Assembly (NCBI GenBank): GCA_027579435.1 | Contig: JANBPK010001156.1 | Coordinates: forward strand, 1-20,623 | Length of the DNA: 20,623 nucleotides | Direction: 5' to 3' | Source of the DNA: Candolleomyces eurysporus | Lineage: Eukaryota; Basidiomycota; Agaricomycetes; Agaricales; Psathyrellaceae | Part shown: positions 1 through 7,808 of the stretch, piece by piece | Layout: every line of letters starts with the position of its first letter | How positions within the stretch are numbered: position 1 is the first letter of the stretch | Made by a program: the position numbers and the translations under genes | The notes under the pieces: generated by a model | Seen by the model: the letters and a program-made list of their open reading frames with translations, nothing else | What the model was told of the DNA's origin: nothing | Database searches by the model: none

Positions 1-1134
1 TGGTGACAGAGGAAGTGTCAGCATTGGCCATATCCAAGACCTGTTTTTGCATAGGTAAATGAGAGGTAGACATCCCTTCTGATCTGATTCTACTTTGGAT
101 GTAGGTGTTGGGGTCTGAATTGATTGAGTTCAGGACACTGTGGTTTTTGAAGTGTTTGTTCAAAAAGCACATTTTGAGCAAACCAAATGCAAGGGTTGAC
201 TTTGTCTACAATCTGCAATGCAAATGTTCAAGCTAGGCAAATTCAAATTTGCATCGCATGTGTCTGGCCTCCTTCTGCCACCACTAAAACTTTGCTCAAT
301 ATGTGTCTAATGTAGGCACATTAAACACAAACTGTAAACAAATGCATTCTTTGCACCTGATTTGCTTAAAATGTGCTCATTGAACAAACACATCAAAAAC
401 TGCAGTGGGAGGGGAGCAGCCAGAGCCAAAGCAAGGTGTTGCCTATCATTGGGCTGGAGCACCAGGGTAGAAGGAGGTTGAGGTGGAATGGAAGAGGACC
501 ACCAAATATCTTTAGTCCCATCCAGACAGTCAAAGATGATGTATCCATTTTTGTATTCGAGGTGGGCATAGTGGCGGACATAGCTCTGTTTAACATAACA
601 GGGAGTGTCGAAGCTAAGGGTCAGCATTATGTCATCATTCAAGTAAATATTAAATAGAAATAGACAAATGCCAGCATGATTGAATGAAGAATGAACCTTG
701 GGCAGCTCCCACAAAACCTTCTTACTCTCCATATCCCACACAACCAGCACACCAACCCTACTCTTTGTCAAAAAGAATCCATTCCTCTCATCCACCTTGA
801 TTCTGTGCACTTTCTCATTTGTAGGGGGAAGCTGGTAGAAAGTATGGATTAACCTTGAAAGGAGAGTGTCTGTGAGAGCTGTTTTGCGAGGAGCAGCAGT
901 ACCTTCTTCTTGGTCAATTGTCTCCTCAACAATGTCAAAACTGGCTACACTAGCCCACATACAAACAGGACAGTGAGACAGCTGTTTTTTTCTTTCACCT
1001 TGGATTCTTACGAGAGCTTTGTAGATTTTGTGGATCTTGGAGAGGTATGAGTCATTGTCATTGGGATCCAGACTAGAAGGGGAGTCAATATCTTTGAGCA
1101 GCCACTGACTCAATGTTCCTACAGTGGACTTCAT
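1..1134 (-). pseudogene. F-box-like protein gene (agaricomycete type), interrupted by a MITE; runs off the window
   Basis: ATG at 1134 opens a long frame. Residues 109-128 (VHRIKVDERNGFFLTKSRVG) and 131-146 (VVWDMESKKVLWELPK) resemble the beta-propeller-like repeats that follow the F-box in many mushroom F-box proteins. An intron at about 586-696 (111 nt, so it also reads through in frame) joins LWELPK to SYVRHYAHLEYKNGYIIFD, a typical segment of that family; its GTTCAT donor is weak. No F-box helix is visible at this start, and an upstream exon is possible because a TTTCACAG acceptor lies directly before the ATG. After about codon 242 the frame enters a MITE (136-407), which supplies an unrelated tail and stop. 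Family role if intact: substrate receptor of an SCF ubiquitin ligase. The family is inferred from motif memory, and the truncation is seen directly. Confidence 0.55.
136..407. mobile_element. CACTA-like MITE inserted in the F-box-like gene
   Basis: The element starts CACTGTGGTTTTTGAAGTG and ends with the inverted counterpart CATCAAAAACTGCAGTG. The imperfect terminal inverted repeats run for about 45 bp at each end (136-185 and 358-407). It is flanked by a direct 3-bp duplication GGA (133-135 and 408-410). CACTG ends with a 3-bp target duplication are the hallmark of CACTA/EnSpm-type DNA transposons. At 272 bp with no coding capacity it is a non-autonomous derivative. Confidence 0.7.
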
Positions 1135-1269
1135 CTGTGAAATCGGATACTCTCTCTGATTCTTCTTCTGTGGAAAACATCACCATAACACTTCTACTGG
1201 CAGAGTACTGCTTACCAAACTCTGGTCTACTGAAAGCCAAAATTGCCATCATGGTGGAGGGCCAGGTGT

Positions 1270-1665
1270 ATGCCCACGCATTGCAAAATCAAGTGGGTAC
1301 AATGCCTACAGTGGCTCTCTTACCCAACAACTCAGTTGTACCCAGGCCTTTGGGTTAGAACCTGTTGATTGGCCCTATGCCCACCCTTATTTCAACCAAC
1401 AAACTTGAATGACAACTTTGATAGGATGTACGGTGCAGGTGAGGATGGAGGAGCTGCGCTGTTGTTGAAACACAACAGCTGGCATATAACCAGCAGCAGC
1501 CTATACCCCATCTTTACAATCACAACAGCCTCAGTCTGTCTGGTCAAACCACCAGCACCTCCAACCACCCCAAAATAACTATGATAGCAGCGGAGGTGCA
1601 GGCAGCAGTGGAGGTAGAGGACAGAGAGAGTTGTACAGCTTGTGGGCAGGTCCCAAAGTGATTTA
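1270..1665 (+). other. Possible decayed Gln/Gly-rich coding remnant
   Basis: Three plus-strand frames successively read like one low-complexity C-terminus. They are a Tyr/Ser/Gln segment (GYNAYSGSLTQQL, then EPVDWPYAHPYFNQQ) near 1290-1400, an acidic bridge (NDNFDRMYGAGEDGG) near 1405-1450, and a Gln/Asn/Gly-rich end (NNYDSSGGAGSSGGRG) near 1575-1620 closing at a TGA/TAA-rich stretch. Small indels would be needed to join them, so if real this is a relic. I cannot name the family. Low-complexity sequence can imitate coding signal, so confidence is low. Confidence 0.2.
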
Positions 1666-1699
1666 ATGCTGAGGTTCTTTTCTTTCAAGGCCATTTTTT

Positions 1700-2547
1700 G
1701 TTAGTTTTCTTTTACTATGCCCACTCCTCCATGCATATATATGTGCTTGCTTTCTCTACATTGGCATCAAACACTTGTTTTTTTTTTTTCTTTCTTATTC
1801 TCTTGTTTGTGCCTCATCTTTTTTAGTCTTGGGATAATCAATCAGTATGCTTTGATGATGCTGGTTGAGTTGGGTGTCATTGGTTGGATGATGTTCCACT
1901 AGCTTGCTGCTAAGTAAGTTTGCAAGGTCATTGACTCTTCTATTTGTTTAGGAGTTCAGAACCTATACTATTTACCTAAAACCTAGATGATCAAAGTGAA
2001 AGCTGGTGAATTCAAATGCTTCCAACAGAGGCAGGTAATCTATCAAACTTGGTTGTAAATGAGACTGCTTGTGTATGAACATGATGCTTGCTGGGTCTTG
2101 TCACTGGCAGCATATTGTGTCTCCAAAACAATGTGGTGTTAATTAAGCATAGGCCAATACATGAATAGATAACTTGAATGGTGAGAATAGAGACAACTGG
2201 GAAGATGGAACACAATATGATAACTAGAAAACACATCCAGAACAAAAGGATGCAGACACAGGAACAATGAACAGAAAAGTGGAAAATAAAAGATAGAAAT
2301 AAGAGACAGATGCCAGTACCAGACCCAGTCTGTAGGTAAAAAAAGGCACAGAAACTTGACAGGCCATCTTTGTATACAAGGAGAATTGTATACTGAGGTG
2401 GAGTTGAGGCCTGATAATATAAATAAATCAGCATATTGCAGGGAAGAAAACTAGCATTATTTAAGGAGAAAAAATAGCTACACACAGAAGGGTCATGCAA
2501 ATTGTGTGTTGGGCATGCAAAGTGTCATCATTCCAGGATTTCTTCAA
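1700..2547. other. AT-rich stretch, no gene recognised
   Basis: The stretch is AT-rich with a polypyrimidine run near 1775-1800. A 162-codon minus frame (2012-2500) is Cys/Phe/Ile-rich without motif and looks like a by-product of composition. An intron-like segment on the minus strand at 2548-2597 (GTGTGT donor, TTACTAAT branch site, CTTACAG acceptor) suggests that transcripts from the minus-strand region above may extend into it. Confidence 0.4.
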
Positions 2548-2600
2548 CTGTAAGCAACAGGATTAGTAAAAAGAAATAGAAGGCAGGTGCTACACACATC

Positions 2601-3348
2601 TCAGCTTGCCAGAGTATAGGTCCGAAGTGGGCAAGTTGGGCCAAATTTGTTGCCCTGAAGATTCTCCAAAATTGTCCTAAAGGTGGATGCACTAAATGAC
2701 AAGGGATTCAGACTCATGAGGAAGCAGACTTACATGCTATACAGCAGATGAGCGGAATGGCAAAAAATTCAGGTTCATGAGAAAGCAGACTTACTGGCTA
2801 TACAACAGATGAGAAGAATGGCAAGAAATTCAGGTTCATGAGGAAGCAAACTTACCGGCTATACAACAGATGAGCTGAATGGCAAAAATTCAGGTTTGTG
2901 AGGAAGCAGACTTACAATCTATACAACAGATGAGCTGAATAGCAACAAATTCAGGTTTATGAGGGAGCAGACTTACAAGCTATACAACAGATGAGCTGAA
3001 TGGCAAGAAATTCAAGTTCACAAGGAAGCAGACTTACTTGCTATACAACAGATGAGCTGAATGCCAACAAATCCAGGTTCATGAGGAAGCAGACTTACTT
3101 CCTATACAACAGATGAGCTGAATGGCAAGAAATTCAGGTTCATGAGGAAGCAGACTTACTCTCTATACACCAGATGAGCTGAATGGCAAGAAATTAACCA
3201 CATAGACATACCGTCTAATCTGGCCAATTTGTGTGCAACCATGAATTTTTACACGCATACCCAAGGAGACCACCACACCGGTGCAGATGAATTTAAATTG
3301 ATCAAGCCACATTGTGTATTCCGCAGGGTTGATGAACGAGTGGCACAT
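2601..3348 (-). CDS. Candidate small gene containing the intron array as 3-nt microexons
   Basis: An ATG at 3348, only 10 bases past the stop of the upstream ubiquitin-like gene, opens a protein-like frame (MCHSFINPAEYTMWLDQFKF). If splicing starts at the CG|GTATGT donor (3211) and uses each TATAG/GTAAGT pair, the eight slots add eight codons and the frame continues through the exon at 2601-2676 to a TGA at 2601-2603. The product would be about 78 residues. Entering instead in phase 0, for example with a further 46-nt intron at 3215-3260, the same exon reads DNFGESSGQQIWPNLPTSD and joins across the 2548-2597 intron to a stop near 2528. Phase 1 gives a stop at the last slot. No family is recognised. 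This is inference from splice signals and open frames, and needs RNA evidence. Confidence 0.3.
2677..3211 (-). repeat. 61-bp tandem array of intron-like modules with a hypervariable 3-nt slot
   Basis: About eight 61-bp units (one is 60 bp) repeat from roughly 2694 to 3195. Read on the minus strand, each unit has a GTAAGT donor, a CTGAAT and a CTCAT branch-like motif, and a TATAG acceptor. This makes a 58-nt intron-sized module (57 in one unit), followed by exactly three bases before the next GTAAGT. Those three bases differ in all eight copies. In plus-strand notation: 2734 atg, 2795 tgg, 2856 cgg, 2916 aat, 2977 aag, 3038 ttg, 3099 ttc, 3160 tct. The flanking cttac and ctata are identical in all eight. 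Diverged edge modules continue the layout: 2677-2733 (57 nt) on one side, and 3163-3211 (49 nt, GTATGT) with slot cgt at 3212-3214 on the other. As plain DNA it is a minisatellite; as RNA it could be tandem introns separated by single-codon microexons. Confidence 0.9.
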
Positions 3349-3358
3349 AATTCGATAG

Positions 3359-4451
3359 TCATCGATCAGTGTGAAACCTTCCCGGGAAACTGAGCCGTAT
3401 TGCACCCACCACGATCTCGCTGGTCTTCAAATGACGAAAATGGATTATATCGTTTCCCTCCTTGCTTGGGATATCATTTTCGTACTCCCGCCGGTAAGGG
3501 AGCGTAAACCGGGTCTGACACCGTCGACTGCCATCGTTCTGCTTAGCACTTCCTCCGCTCTGATTAAGACCCCGTATCTTATGAAATCACGCACCAAACA
3601 AGCCACCCTTGGTTTATATATATTCCAATTTTCGTCTTTCCACATTTCGGACACGTCTTTGTATGATCGTCAACCCATTCCCGCTTCACCAACATGCTCA
3701 TTACAAGCTCCTCCTCCAACAGCATCACATCACTCCAACTCCGAGCACCGACAGGCGTTCCGTTTAAACGCGTGATACAATACCGCTTCTCGTCGACACG
3801 TTCCTCACCTACCTTTCCTCTGAAATGCTTGGCCAAGATATCGTGCAGGTCCTGCGATGTCAATTTGAGTCAGACGCACGTCGCAAAAGGTTTGGACGGA
3901 ACCCCGGAATCATCGATCATCTCTCACCTCGTACGTGCCGACGATCGACCAGGGGAGCGTAAACCTTTCGCCTAGCGCGTCCGTGATGATCAGCGCGTTC
4001 GTATTGCTGAAGCCCACAGCCTGAGGCAACTTCCTTTGGACAACTTGATTCATCCGTAATAGGTCTGCTTGCGGAGCTATGTCAAGTTTGGGGCATTTTT
4101 ACGTAGGAGGACAATCTACCACGGAAAGATGACTCACATTCTGCCCCGCTGTTATTGTCGACAACCTGGTTCAAGCTGCCTGCCACGTTATTGACTATTA
4201 TCTTGTCAATATTAACGTTTTTGGCATTTTCCAAGATATGAAGGCTGCGCGGTGCGCGCTCTAACGGTGGTGATAGCTTTATCAACTGGTCTGTCACTGC
4301 AGACGGACGACTCACGCTTATCGCCACTGAGTGGACTATCAGAATCCTTGCCCCGTCGCCTGAGCTTCAGGAAACCTGGGCTCAACAGTGAGAGAAAAGC
4401 CATGAACGAGCTCTTGCCCTTGCTTGGAGGTGAATTGCCAGTGCGATCCAT
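3359..4451 (-). CDS. Ubiquitin-like-domain protein with C-terminal zinc ribbon
   Basis: Five exons splice cleanly: 4451-4316, 4260-4138, 4076-3928, 3851-3595 and 3527-3359, giving 277 residues. All introns (55, 61, 76 and 67 nt) are GT-AG and phases agree throughout. The order is a basic Ser/Pro N-terminus (MDRTGNSPPSKGKSS), a segment near residues 50-75 (ENAKNVNIDKIIVNNVAG) like those found in many mushroom proteins of this kind, then a ubiquitin-like domain starting at about residue 117 (ITDALGERFTLPWSIVGTYE) and running to LVMSMLVKREWV near 195. It ends in a zinc ribbon with Cys203/Cys206 (CPKCGKTK) and Cys222/Cys225 (CRRC). The family (ULD_2-type) is abundant and uncharacterised in Agaricomycetes; I infer a protein-interaction role and no specific partner. 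The last intron's acceptor was chosen because it restores the second Cys pair and an open end (RREYENDIPSKEGNDIIHFRH). Confidence 0.78.
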
Positions 4452-4640
4452 GTCAAGGTGGTGGTTCAATCGTCGGGGGAGAGAAAAGAGACACTTGGGT
4501 GAAGTCTGGAAGCAAGAGCGGGTATGGGGACGAAGGGTGGGAGTCAGACACGTGACAGCCTGCAGGTGATATGCATAATGCACAGCCGTTCGATGGACCG
4601 AGAAGTTCGGCGCTTATCGCACGAATCAGACCGCGATTAG

Positions 4641-4920
4641 CACTGCTGGGATCCAATTTTTCTGCATTCGGCAAGATCGTTGCAAAACGCATCCTTTCAC
4701 TACAAAATTTTGATACTATTCTGCATTGGGCCAAAATGTGATTCAAAACGCGATTATTTGTGTTTTGCAGCCTGCAATATGCGGAATCTGGCGTTTCGCG
4801 GGCGGCAATACGCAAATAATTGTCTTTTCCGTGTTGCAAGAGGGTTTTCAAAACCCAAGATTTTTTGGATTCGTTTTGTGTGCATCTTGCAGACCGCAGA
4901 ATAGTTGGATCCCAGCAGTG
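4641..4920. mobile_element. CACTA-like MITE, 280 bp
   Basis: The left end CACTGCTGGGATCCAATTTT and the right end (GTTGGATCCCAGCAGTG) form terminal inverted repeats of about 25 bp, from 4641-4665 and 4896-4920, with few mismatches. A 3-bp direct duplication TAG flanks it (4638-4640 and 4921-4923). The interior repeats short motifs such as CAAAACGC and TGCG/CGCA and has no convincing ORF. The ends and target size match CACTA/EnSpm-type non-autonomous elements. It lies upstream of the ubiquitin-like gene, 190 bp before its start codon, so it may carry part of that promoter. Confidence 0.8.
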
Positions 4921-4923
4921 TAG

Positions 4924-5293
4924 ACTAACCGGATGTTCCAGAGTTCTGGCACTGGATTCACGAGGACAAGTCAATTCATTCTATTCGCTCAATCGGTTAT
5001 TAATAGAATGGCCCATCCGGGCGGACCTGGACACTCCAACGTAGCCTCTATATTGCCTAGAACTAGGGGAAAAAAAAGTAGAAAATAAACGGGAACGACA
5101 AATGTAACAGCGTAACAGGGATTAAAACAAGGAAAGGAAATTATGTAAACGAATATGCGTGTGCGGTCTAGAGAGTAGGCCTGTAAACCCATTTTGTGAC
5201 CGACAACATTTGGTTTTTCGTCTCGAATGGATACTATCACATGAAAGGGTGTTACAGAATGTTTTAATGCGATCATGCAAGTCTCAAGCACTC
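4924..5293. other. Intergenic, no gene recognised
   Basis: There is no protein-like frame with splice support. A minus-strand frame at 4989-5297 lacks motifs and overlaps the stop region of the next minus-strand gene, so I treat it as chance. The region would hold the 3' end signals of the MYND-type gene and the upstream region of the MITE. Confidence 0.4.
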
Positions 5294-6526
5294 TCACACT
5301 TCAACTAGAGCGCAGTGTGTTGACGGTGTTATCTCCGTCGGAATATCGAGAGCGATCTCTTGGCCTGCTTCTGCTGCTTTGAAAGGTACGTGGATGCATT
5401 GGCCTCTTGTTGATATCGATCTTTTAGCGAACAGACCGAACACGAACACAGGTTCCTTGGCCTCCTCTTTTGCTGATGCGTCGATTATATAAGGCTCTTT
5501 ATGTTCTTTGGGGTCTGTTACCGGGAAGCTGCTATTGTTTTCGTGCGTCGTTTGGTCATTCGCTCCTTCTTCTTCGGATAGACGCCGCCAAAGCTAGGTC
5601 TTCTCGGGTTGCTGCCAGTTTAAGAAGGGCCGTCAGGTGACAGGATAACTTGGTATGATTTGCGTTCTCTATAATCTCTTCAGACTTGAAAGATAGACAA
5701 GTAAACGGGATCTTATCTAGCCTGAAAATTGGTAGATACCCTGGAGAGATCGAAAACCTGTTTGGATGAGGTGCTGATGTACCTGGCTTTGGTAAATACG
5801 TGATTCCTCTGTCTACCAGCCCTCGTAAGCCTTGTAAAAGGAAGTGCTTCCTTCTCTGGGATATTTTGTCTGGACAAGCAAGTTCAATGTGTTTTATCCC
5901 TTCATTATTGCTCTTATCTACTTACTTTTACCCAGTGAACCATTGCAGTAGTTCTTGCAATCTCCGAAATGGACTTTAAGCCAGTCATCTGAGCGGCAGC
6001 TTTCGCTGCAGTATGCGGTTTGCTTGCATTTGCTACACCGCTTGACCCTCGAAATGCCTTTTTCGCACTGTAGCAGCACCCCGTTTATCGTTGTAATGTG
6101 TTTGGGATAATAAAATGGCACACCTGCATGTTATCGCACAAGCCATATTTGCCAATCATGGTCATCTGAGTATAACCCTCATCAAGTAATCTTACTGTTC
6201 CGACGAACGACGTCCATGTGGGATGGAAATCGTAGGGAGGAGTACTACTTAGAGTTGGAGTCGCCCTCCTCAATGGACGAATAGTTTAGGTAAACTGGGT
6301 CAATTTCACTACCCTGTCAAATAGCGCCCGAGTTTGGTCCACTTCTCTGACTGTCAAATTGGAGTCTGCATTTTGAATTACCTCTCGTATGATTGTAAGG
6401 AGGCCGGAGCCAAGCAAACATGCCAACTTCCTCCTTAACTCTCTTCCTGATAGATGCGGGATACATGAGTCATATACAGTTGCTGCCAGTATCGATGCCG
6501 TTTCAACACGAGCCCTTGCAGAATTG
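5294..6526 (-). pseudogene. MYND zinc-finger protein, 3' part of a chimeric and damaged gene
   Basis: A helical segment (about 6526-6290: LACLLGSGLLTIIREVIQ) leads to YDFHPTWTSFVGTVRLLDEG (about 6240-6170). It then splices over a 56-nt intron (6068-6123) into the MYND finger at 6067-5926. There CDNMQCEKG, RCSKCKQTAYCSESC and WLKVHFGDC supply the Cys/His ligands of the CxxC...YCxxxC...H...C pattern. A second 56-nt intron (5870-5925) leads to exon 5869-5556, with RKHFLLQGLRGLVDRGITYL and an apparent LTALLKLAATREDLALAASI end. MYND fingers bind proline-rich peptides in partner proteins. There are two lesions. An in-frame TAA at 6286-6288 can be avoided only by a weak GTTTAC-donor intron. A stop at 5556 is followed, one base out of frame, by about 90 more open codons to a TGA at 5294. 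No independent start codon is evident. Confidence 0.7.
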
Positions 6527-7415
6527 ACTATAACTGGTGTATCTTTCAACAAGGATGCAAGGGAACGAGCGAAGAAAACGTTGAGAACTGTGATGAATGA
6601 AGAGCAGTTAGTTTGATAGATGGAAGCTTTATGTAGAGCCTCCGACTTGCGCTTCGTATCAAGGTATCGGACAGACATTTTTCTGTCGTTCCAGGTCCTC
6701 AGTAGCAAGGAGTATTGCACGCCACGGTGAGTGTTAGATCACTCCATTAAATGGGTTCGATGACCTGGGCATCATCGAAACTTGTGAGATAATGGACCTC
6801 GCTAGCTACGACGACGATTCTCGGTCTTCCACCGAATCTCTCCGCTGTCTCGAGCATGCGAGGCGCCAGAAGTAAGCAAAGGAGGGACGTCGATAGGTTG
6901 TTCACTTGCAGCCTTTGAACGAAGATCCACAATCAGTTTTCGTCACGAGGATGCGGGGTCAAACGACTTACGATTCTTCCCAGCCATCATCAGTCGTCTT
7001 GTAGTTAGTTGTAGACACAGCTGCATTTGCAACGAGGAGATCCAGTCGACTGCCGTCCCTGAGAAAGTTGTCCACAAAAGCGATAACGGAAGAGAACTTC
7101 GAGAGGTCGAGCAGCTGAAGCTCCACTGTCTGACACTGGGTTTCCTCTCGGATCTCTGTTAACGTGATTAGCTCTTGCTCTGGCAGAACACAGAGGGTGA
7201 AACTTACTGAATGCAGCGGCAGCACCTTTCTCCTTGTTCCGGCAGGCAAGTATAAGCCGACCAGGATTCATCCTGGCAAAGTGTTTTGGTGCCTCAAAGC
7301 CGAGGCCGGTATTGGCGCCAACGACAATAACGGTCTGGGTCGAGAGATCGGTCGTAGAAACAGGTGGCACGCGAGTGTACTGGTCACCGATTATACCGAA
7401 CATTGATTTCTTCAT
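6527..7415 (-). pseudogene. Short-chain dehydrogenase/reductase, 5' part of the chimeric gene
   Basis: ATG at 7415 (MKKSMFGIIGDQYTRVPP) is followed by the Rossmann nucleotide-binding motif VVGANTGLGFEAPKHFA. Introns at 7156-7207 (GTAAGT, CTAAT branch) and 6913-6971 (GTAAGT) join LLDLSKFSSV, the NAAVS structural motif, WEES|LQVNNLSTSLL and the catalytic-Ser strand RIVVVASEVHYL. The active-site YxxxK appears as RYLDTK near 6665-6651, but one base out of frame with the previous exon, so the intron model there fails. A GC-AG intron (6588-6650, ACTAAC branch) then gives RYLDTK|LLNVFFARSLASLLKD and DTPVIVNS, where family members normally continue with the VNPG loop. Instead the sequence passes into MYND-protein sequence. 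The family (NADP-linked oxidoreductase of the WWOX/retinol-dehydrogenase-like group) is well supported; the substrate is unknown. The frameshift and lost C-terminus imply a non-functional enzyme. Confidence 0.75.
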
Positions 7416-7808
7416 CGTGGCTTAGGACGTGAAGGACGTGAAGGATATACGAGGAGCGTGTTTGGTGTGGTGAGCGGGATTGAGAGTGGGAGATAGGTCA
7501 CCAAAATCCTTTATATTCCAAAATTTCTTGGGCCCTATGGAAGCGAACAAGCGACTCTGACTAACTCTGGTGGGTGGCAGGACGCTGCGAAGATACCGCA
7601 GCATGGCTCGATTGTCGTATGCCTGCAGAATTCAGGTTCGGGTTCCTTCTTTGGGTCTTCCGGGATCAGACATCATTGAACTGCCGCAGGGGTGACGAAT
7701 GGGTCGGCAACTTGAAGGAGGAGCGGAACACCTTTTCCACCGTGACTGCGAGGCTTGGGACTGACGGAATCGACTTTGACTCTCAAATGACGGGGCTTGA
7801 TCGTTGAA
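7416..7808. promoter_or_regulatory. Putative divergent upstream region
   Basis: The stretch lies between the minus-strand dehydrogenase start (7415) and a plus-strand ATG at 7809. No protein-like frame with motifs is seen. A short GGACGTGAAGGACGTGAAGGA tandem duplication lies close to the dehydrogenase start (about 7425-7445). I cannot identify specific factor sites. Confidence 0.3.

Noticed and set aside
2012..2500. 162-codon minus-strand ORF as a membrane protein gene
   Set aside because: Hydrophobic only because of T-rich sequence; no motif, no splice support and no ATG-proximal features.
2694..3195. CRISPR-like array
   Set aside because: The constant part is 58 bp and the variable part only 3 bp, far too short for spacers, there are no cas genes and the sequence is eukaryotic.
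4453..4974. 173-codon minus-strand ORF upstream of the ubiquitin-like gene
   Set aside because: It is mostly the MITE read through, overlapping the real start exon in another frame.
4989..5297. 102-codon minus-strand ORF
   Set aside because: No motif; overlaps the end of the better supported MYND-type frame.
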